Assembly (NCBI RefSeq): GCF_006439055.1 | Contig: NZ_RCZC01000002.1 | Coordinates: 1,039,220-1,103,219 of the forward strand | Length of the DNA: 64,000 nucleotides | Direction: 5' to 3' | Origin: Sphingomonas glacialis | GTDB lineage: Bacteria > Pseudomonadota > Alphaproteobacteria > Sphingomonadales > Sphingomonadaceae | Part shown: positions 59,238 through 64,000 of the stretch, one piece after another | Numbering within the stretch: position 1 is the first letter of the stretch | Layout: each line of letters starts with the position of its first letter | The notes under the pieces: model-generated | What the model saw: the letters and a program-made list of their open reading frames with translations, nothing else | The model's database searches: none | Told to the model about the DNA's origin: nothing | Translations under genes and position numbers: made by a program

Positions 59238-60511
59238 AGCGTCAATGCGACCCCGACCCGGGCGGTGTTCCCGTTGACGGGCTGGAAAATGCCTGCGTTT
59301 CGGTCGAAATGGCGAAGGTTGGCCGAAATCGAGAATTGCCGGTTGAGCCGGTAGATCGCGTCGAACGTGGCTTCCTTTTCGAAGTTCGAACCTTCGATCC
59401 CGATCGCATCGATCCGCGACACGCGGATCGCGGGCGTGATGATCAATGGGCGCAACACTTCGTAGCTAGCGCTGAGCTGCCCCGTCGAGCGCAGGTTGCC
59501 CGGGCTTGCCAGCGTCGCCGAATTCTCGATATCGCGATTGGCCGTCAGGCGGATGGATAGCAGCCGTGTCAGCGACCAACTTACGTTTGCGAAGAATGAA
59601 ATTCCGCTGAGGTTGCGTAGGAGCGGGTTGGCATTGTCGCGATGCAGATATCCAACCCGTATGTCGCCGACGAGCTGATGCGTGATCGCCAACCCCACAC
59701 CCGCCTCGAGGCGATAGCCGGTCGTGTCGCGATCGCCGAGCAGCGATCTGCCATAGTTGATCGTGTCGTATTGGCCGGCAAGAATCAGCGCTGCATTGTG
59801 CGTAACGTCATACCGGACGGATCCCTGGTACAACACGCGCAGGTTGTTGCGGTCGGTTTCGTTGATTGGTCCCGCCAGTGTCCTGGCGTTCTCATAAGAG
59901 GAATCGACCACTTGAATACCGCCCCGTACGGCGAACGCGCCGAAGCGTTTGTCCGCACGTACATTGCCGTTCAGCATCAACGTTTCGACCGGCTTAAGCG
60001 TGAAGGCCAGATTGTCGACGCTGAAGCGATCCTCCGGCTGATGGTCTGCGCGGAAGTTGGCCGAGACAGCCGTATCGTGGCTGATGTCATACCGACCGTT
60101 GACCAACGCGCCATAGGCTTCGGTGTTTTCCGTGCTCAATCGATAATAGCGCCGGGCCTGACCGTAAGCGAGGAATTCGAGCTGATGACGACCCCAGTCG
60201 GACACAAGCTGCACATCGGCACGCGCGGTCGAGAAACCATCGCTCTTCGCCGCGGTCGGCGTACCCAAGACGTTGTCGCTATACCCCGTGCTGACGGTGA
60301 AACGTGGGTAGAGGAAAAAGCTGCCGAGGCGTCCGCCCACCGGGTCGAATTCGGGCTGCCGCCGGGTCAGGACGTCATCATCGGTCTGATCTGGATTGAC
60401 TGGCCGATAGGCCTCGGTGATCTGTGCGGCGGCCGGCGACGCCGTCGCGACAAAAGCCCCTACGCTCATGATGCCTGCAAGCAGGCGGTATTTACGTATG
60501 GACAATGTCAC
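59234..60511 (-). CDS. Outer-membrane beta-barrel protein of the exopolysaccharide locus
   Basis: From the GTG at 60511 this gives 425 residues with a signal peptide (SIRKYRLLAGIMSVGAFVATASPAAA). Regular alternating beta strands follow (RFTVSTGYSDNVLGT, ELSA-type strand pairs) and the end is hydrophobic (TARVGVALTL). Proteins of this kind accompany Wza/Wzc genes in many alphaproteobacteria and are suspected to assist export, though the role is unproved. A TTG two codons later is an alternative start. An AAAGGGG ribosome site supports this region. It is coupled to the GT2 gene. Confidence 0.85.
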   Translation of the reverse strand: MTLSIRKYRLLAGIMSVGAFVATASPAAAQITEAYRPVNPDQTDDDVLTRRQPEFDPVGGRLGSFFLYPRFTVSTGYSDNVLGTPTAAKSDGFSTARADVQLVSDWGRHQLEFLAYGQARRYYRLSTENTEAYGALVNGRYDISHDTAVSANFRADHQPEDRFSVDNLAFTLKPVETLMLNGNVRADKRFGAFAVRGGIQVVDSSYENARTLAGPINETDRNNLRVLYQGSVRYDVTHNAALILAGQYDTINYGRSLLGDRDTTGYRLEAGVGLAITHQLVGDIRVGYLHRDNANPLLRNLSGISFFANVSWSLTRLLSIRLTANRDIENSATLASPGNLRSTGQLSASYEVLRPLIITPAIRVSRIDAIGIEGSNFEKEATFDAIYRLNRQFSISANLRHFDRNAGIFQPVNGNTARVGVALTL

Positions 60512-60631
60512 CCCTTTCCACCTTATTTCTTGCTCGGCCACAGGCCCGCGCCGCGATCGCAGACGGCGGTAATAGTATCTGTAGGCAAATGACCCGCTCA
60601 AACCGCCCCGTTGACCGAAGCGAGATCGCTC

Positions 60632-62797
60632 TCAATTCACGTAGTAACCGGCAAACTTCTTATGATAGCTGAAGGTATCTTCCGGCCCGGTGCTGGCAAA
60701 CTTCTTGACGTCGACGCGCGAGAGCGCGAGACCACGCAAGCGAGCGCCAGCATGAAGCAGCAGCTCAATCGCCGCGTCGACCGCCTTGCGCGAACTCTTG
60801 CGCCAGCGCGTCACGATCAACACGGAGTCAGCAGCGGCTGCCAGATCCCGGGTCTCGGCGAGCGCCAGCACCGGCGCGGTATCGAGCAGGATGACGTCGA
60901 AGAGCGGCCGCAGATCTTGGAGCATGCGATCGATGTTCGCCTGGGTCATGACGTCGTGACCAACATCGGGGGCAAGTGTCGTACCAAGGATGACTAGGTC
61001 GGTGTCCTTGTCCTTCACGAGCGAGTCCTGCATCGAGGTTTCGCCGCGGAAATATTGCAGCAAGCCCTGCGAGCCTTCCGCCAACAGCGCGTCGCTGCTT
61101 GAACGGCGTCGGACATCGCAATCGACGAGCACAGTCCGCATGTTTGACGAGACGAAAGTCCGGGCTAGACAGATCGATGTGGTCGATTTGCCCTCGCGCG
61201 GCATGGCGGAGGTGATCGCTATAACACGCGCCCCGCTGCCGCCGCGCAGCATCAGGATGGCCCGCAGACTCCGGAACGCTTCGGCAAAGGCCGAATTCGG
61301 ATGATCGATCAAATAATCCTGCGGGCTCTGCACGTTGCGCATGCCGTCCAGCGTCGATTTGAGCTCCGGCACCGCCCCAGCATAGCGAACGCGCAAGCGC
61401 CGCTCCACGTCCGACTTGGTGCTCACCCCGCTGTCGAGATATTCGGCGACAAATACGCCGGCGCAGCCAAAGCCGATGCCGGCCAGGATCGCAACAAGAA
61501 CCGCAAGCGGGATGTTGGGCGAAACGGGTGTCGTGGGAACGCCTGAGAGAGTCCCGATCCGCGCGTCGGTCGTATTCAGGCCCTTGCGCGAGATCATTTC
61601 CTTGGAGCGGTTAAGGTACGCCGCGTAAATCGCGCTCGCGCCTTCGGCCTTGCGCTGCAGTTCGAGCAATTCGATCTGCGACACGCCGTTGGAAGCAAGC
61701 TGGCCATGGGCTTGCGCTTGGCTTTGTGTCAGCGATGACAAGCGCGATCCAGCAATCTGTGCTTCGCCGCTCAGGCTGGCGACGATCCGTTGCAGTTCGC
61801 GGCTGATCTGGGTCCGGATGTCGCTCAGCTCCTTTTGCGTGCGAACGACTTCGGGGTAGAGATTGCCGTAATGCGCCGTCAAATCCGCGAGGCGGCGGCT
61901 GGCTTCCGCTTCCTTACTGCGAAGATCTGCGATTGTGGGGGATTGCAGCGCGGTTTGAAGATCCTGCCCGCCGCCCTGCCCGGCAAGCGAACGCGCCGAA
62001 TTTAGACGGCCGAGCTTCTCAGCATAGTCCGCACGCGCCTTGGCGATCTCTTCGTTCAACGACGAAACTTCCTGCTCCGCCATCGTTGCGCCCTCGGCAC
62101 TCATCAGTCCATGCTGAACCTTGTAGCGCTGGACGGCGGCATCTGCCGCGACAGCCCCGTTACGCAGCTCGTCGAGCCGGCTTTGCAAAAAATCACCGGT
62201 TGTTTCAGCTGCGGAGTTTTTCCGGTCGAGCCCAGCAGCGATATATTGCTGCACATATTCGTTAGCGATTCGCGCTGCGAGCGCTGGATCCTTTGATTTC
62301 GCGGAGACCGTAATAACGAAGGTCAGGCCCACACGCTGGATCAGCATGTGCTGCAGTAGCTTGCGAGCAAGCGGGTTTTGGCTCGGAACCTTGTGATTGT
62401 AGACGAGAGGGACTGCGCTGCGATATTCGGCATATTGCTCGAGGTGCAACGCCTCAGCGACGCGGCCCGCCATCGCGGTCGAGGTGAGGATTTGGACTTC
62501 CGTGTCCATCTCGTCGTTGCCGGGGGGAGAATCAGCGATCGGCGCCGTGTTCGGATTGCTTGTGATAAATTCAGTTTTACGCGGCTCGATAACAACTGAC
62601 GCCTCGGCCGCATAACGCGGATGCACCAGCAACAGATAGACGGTAAGAGCGGCTGCGGCGAGCAGCACTGGGATAAGGAACCACCAGATTCTACGCCGAA
62701 AAACAGCGAGAATTGTTCTGGGATCGGGAAACAAGGACCTGCTGTCGGACGCACGCTCCGGAGACGGCTCGTTCGCGTCGATCGATTGTGTATTCAC
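60632..62797 (-). CDS. Wzc-like polysaccharide co-polymerase with tyrosine-kinase domain
   Basis: This 721-residue protein has the membrane helix and Wzz-type domain at the start (IWWFLIPVLLAAAALTVYLLL; then PRYAAEASVVIEP), a long periplasmic coiled-coil region to about residue 420, a second membrane helix (LAVLVAILAGIGFGCAGVFVA), and a cytoplasmic BY-kinase domain: Walker A TSAMPREGKSTTS, A' VLVDCDVRR, B VILLDTAPV. The tail has three tyrosines (YHKKFAGYYVN), the likely autophosphorylation sites. It controls polymer length and export with the Wza-like protein. The GTG start at 62797 follows AAGGG. Confidence 0.94.
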   Translation of the reverse strand: MNTQSIDANEPSPERASDSRSLFPDPRTILAVFRRRIWWFLIPVLLAAAALTVYLLLVHPRYAAEASVVIEPRKTEFITSNPNTAPIADSPPGNDEMDTEVQILTSTAMAGRVAEALHLEQYAEYRSAVPLVYNHKVPSQNPLARKLLQHMLIQRVGLTFVITVSAKSKDPALAARIANEYVQQYIAAGLDRKNSAAETTGDFLQSRLDELRNGAVAADAAVQRYKVQHGLMSAEGATMAEQEVSSLNEEIAKARADYAEKLGRLNSARSLAGQGGGQDLQTALQSPTIADLRSKEAEASRRLADLTAHYGNLYPEVVRTQKELSDIRTQISRELQRIVASLSGEAQIAGSRLSSLTQSQAQAHGQLASNGVSQIELLELQRKAEGASAIYAAYLNRSKEMISRKGLNTTDARIGTLSGVPTTPVSPNIPLAVLVAILAGIGFGCAGVFVAEYLDSGVSTKSDVERRLRVRYAGAVPELKSTLDGMRNVQSPQDYLIDHPNSAFAEAFRSLRAILMLRGGSGARVIAITSAMPREGKSTTSICLARTFVSSNMRTVLVDCDVRRRSSSDALLAEGSQGLLQYFRGETSMQDSLVKDKDTDLVILGTTLAPDVGHDVMTQANIDRMLQDLRPLFDVILLDTAPVLALAETRDLAAAADSVLIVTRWRKSSRKAVDAAIELLLHAGARLRGLALSRVDVKKFASTGPEDTFSYHKKFAGYYVN

Positions 62798-62994
62798 CAG
62801 CCCAACCCTTATGTAGCGAGGTCTTCTTTGGTTGTGATGGCCCCACCCCAACGCATTTATATAACCTCTTTGCAGTACATCGGCTTTAAGGCAATCAGTT
62901 TAAGAGGCGATGAAGGATCGAGCGTTTGAAAATGGGACCGATAAGTTCGTGCTCGATATTGGGCCCGCACGGCCCTAGCGTAGCGCCCTATAAA

Positions 62995-64000
62995 TGAGCG
63001 GCGAAACCGGCATGGATCGGACCGTTGGGTATCTCGTTCACGACCTGAACGATGCGGCCGTCGAACGACGCGTCGGCTTGTTCGTCGAAGGCGGCGCGCG
63101 GGTGCGCATAGGCGGATTTCGACGCCGGGCGCTGCCTGATACCGTCGGAGCCGCAGACTGTGTGATCGATCTGGGCGTGACCCGCGACATGCGCCTCGTG
63201 CAGCGGATCGGGGCGATCATGGCGAACCTCGCCAAGCCAGCTGACGCGCGCCGCGTCGTGGTCGGCGCCGATGTCATCGTAGCGCGCAATCTGGAGATGC
63301 TGGCGATCGCTGTACGGATCCGCAAACCTGAGCAAAGGCTTGTCTATGAATGCCTCGACCTTCACCGGCTCTTGCTGTCGGACGGCACCGCCGGGAAGCT
63401 GCTGCGTAAGATAGAGCGCAGGTTGCTCGCCGACGTCGCGATGATCGTGACCAGTTCACCTGCCTATATCGAGAAATATTTCCATTCTGTTCAAGGGTAT
63501 CGCAAGCCCATTCTATTAGTCGAGAATAAGGTGCCCCGCGACGCGTCCAAGGCACTTCCCGCGGTACGACCGGCGCACGGCCATCCCTGGCAGATCGGCT
63601 GGTTCGGGATCATTCGATGCCGGAAGAGCCTGATGATACTGGCGAGCTTTGCAGCGGCGTCCGCTGGGCGCGTGGAAGTGCTGATCGCCGGTCGTCCGAA
63701 CCTGACCGAGATCCCCGATTTCGACGCGATCGTTGCGGCGTCGCCGGGGTTGCGCTTCACCGGCCCCTACCGACTCGAGCAATTGCCTTCGTTATACGCG
63801 TCGGTCGATTTTGCCTGGGCCGTGGACTTTTACGAAGAAGGACTGAACTCGAAATGGCTGCTACCGAACCGACTGTATGAAAGCCTGGCGGCGGGCGTTC
63901 CCCCCCTCGCGCTCTGCGCTGTCGAGGTCGGACGCTGGCTCGACCGGACACGTGTCGGGCGCACCTTCAATGACTTGGAAGCAGAAGTTATGCCGTTCCT
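62995..64000 (+). CDS. ExoL-like glycosyltransferase (3' end outside window)
   Basis: The frame is open to the right edge: 335 residues are visible and there is no stop. The start VGYLVHDLNDAAVERRVGLFVEG resembles the ExoL/GumH-like family of succinoglycan-type glycosyltransferases. Segments RLVYECLDLHRLLL, IGWFGIIRCRKSL and LPNRLYESLAAGVPPLA are typical GT-B features (the last is the nucleotide-sugar side). It is divergent from the Wzc-like gene with about 200 bp between starts. The start is either the ATG at 62995 or the one at 63013; neither has a strong ribosome site. Confidence 0.82.

Overview
The window looks like chromosome from a high-GC alphaproteobacterium of the Sphingomonadaceae (Sphingomonas-like). 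The evidence is a CtrA cell-cycle regulator with a TTAA-N7-TTAA box, EcfG-type stress promoters (GGAAC-N16-CGTT), a PhoK-like alkaline phosphatase, a TonB receptor, a methionine synthase split over two genes, and short GC-rich palindromic repeats between genes. I found no rRNA, tRNA, CRISPR array, prophage or intact insertion sequence. Most of the window reads as ordinary core chromosome; the right-hand 12 kb is more accessory in character.

Layout. 0-1.1 kb: truncated multi-PAS sensor. 1.1-5.8 kb: stress protein CsbD, then a thiamine-salvage operon behind a TPP riboswitch (TonB receptor, small-molecule kinase, PnuT-type permease). 5.8-11.8 kb: pseudouridine synthase, VanY-like peptidase, WrbA, pirin, LysR regulator, AI-2E-family permease, CtrA. 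11.8-19.1 kb: amidohydrolase, threonine ammonia-lyase, Bpt leucyltransferase, and an ATP-grasp/alpha-E/transglutaminase cluster whose transglutaminase lacks the usual cysteine. 19.2-24.9 kb: B3-type metallo-beta-lactamase coupled to a DsbD-like protein, PhoK-like phosphatase, beta-helix protein. 24.9-30.9 kb: methionine-cycle operon (ArsR-methyltransferase regulator, metF, two-part metH), with a 30-bp perfect palindrome over the regulator's ribosome binding site. 31-40 kb: lipoproteins plus aldo/keto reductase, isocitrate lyase, SDR, ScfR-like regulator, aconitase. 40.2-51.1 kb: retropepsin-TPR protein, tandem ferritin-like proteins with SodC, MFS transporter, Bax inhibitor-1 protein, transglutaminase, Nudix and MpaB-like proteins. 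51.2-64 kb: galU and an exopolysaccharide locus (priming sugar transferase, PilZ protein, GH16-like lipoprotein, PPP phosphatase, Wza-like exporter, GT2, outer-membrane barrel, Wzc-like kinase, ExoL-like transferase cut by the window edge). The stretch around 52.1-54.6 kb is visibly A/T-richer and gene-poor, and an internally deleted IS630 transposase lies at 55.4 kb.

How the genes work together. Three local circuits can be read from the DNA: TPP repressing thiamine uptake and phosphorylation; a probable SAH/SAM-sensing regulator controlling its own metF-metH operon; and EcfG-type promoters driving csbD and a 66-residue membrane protein. The last kilobases form an assembly line from UDP-glucose (GalU) through lipid-linked repeat assembly to Wzc/Wza-type export.
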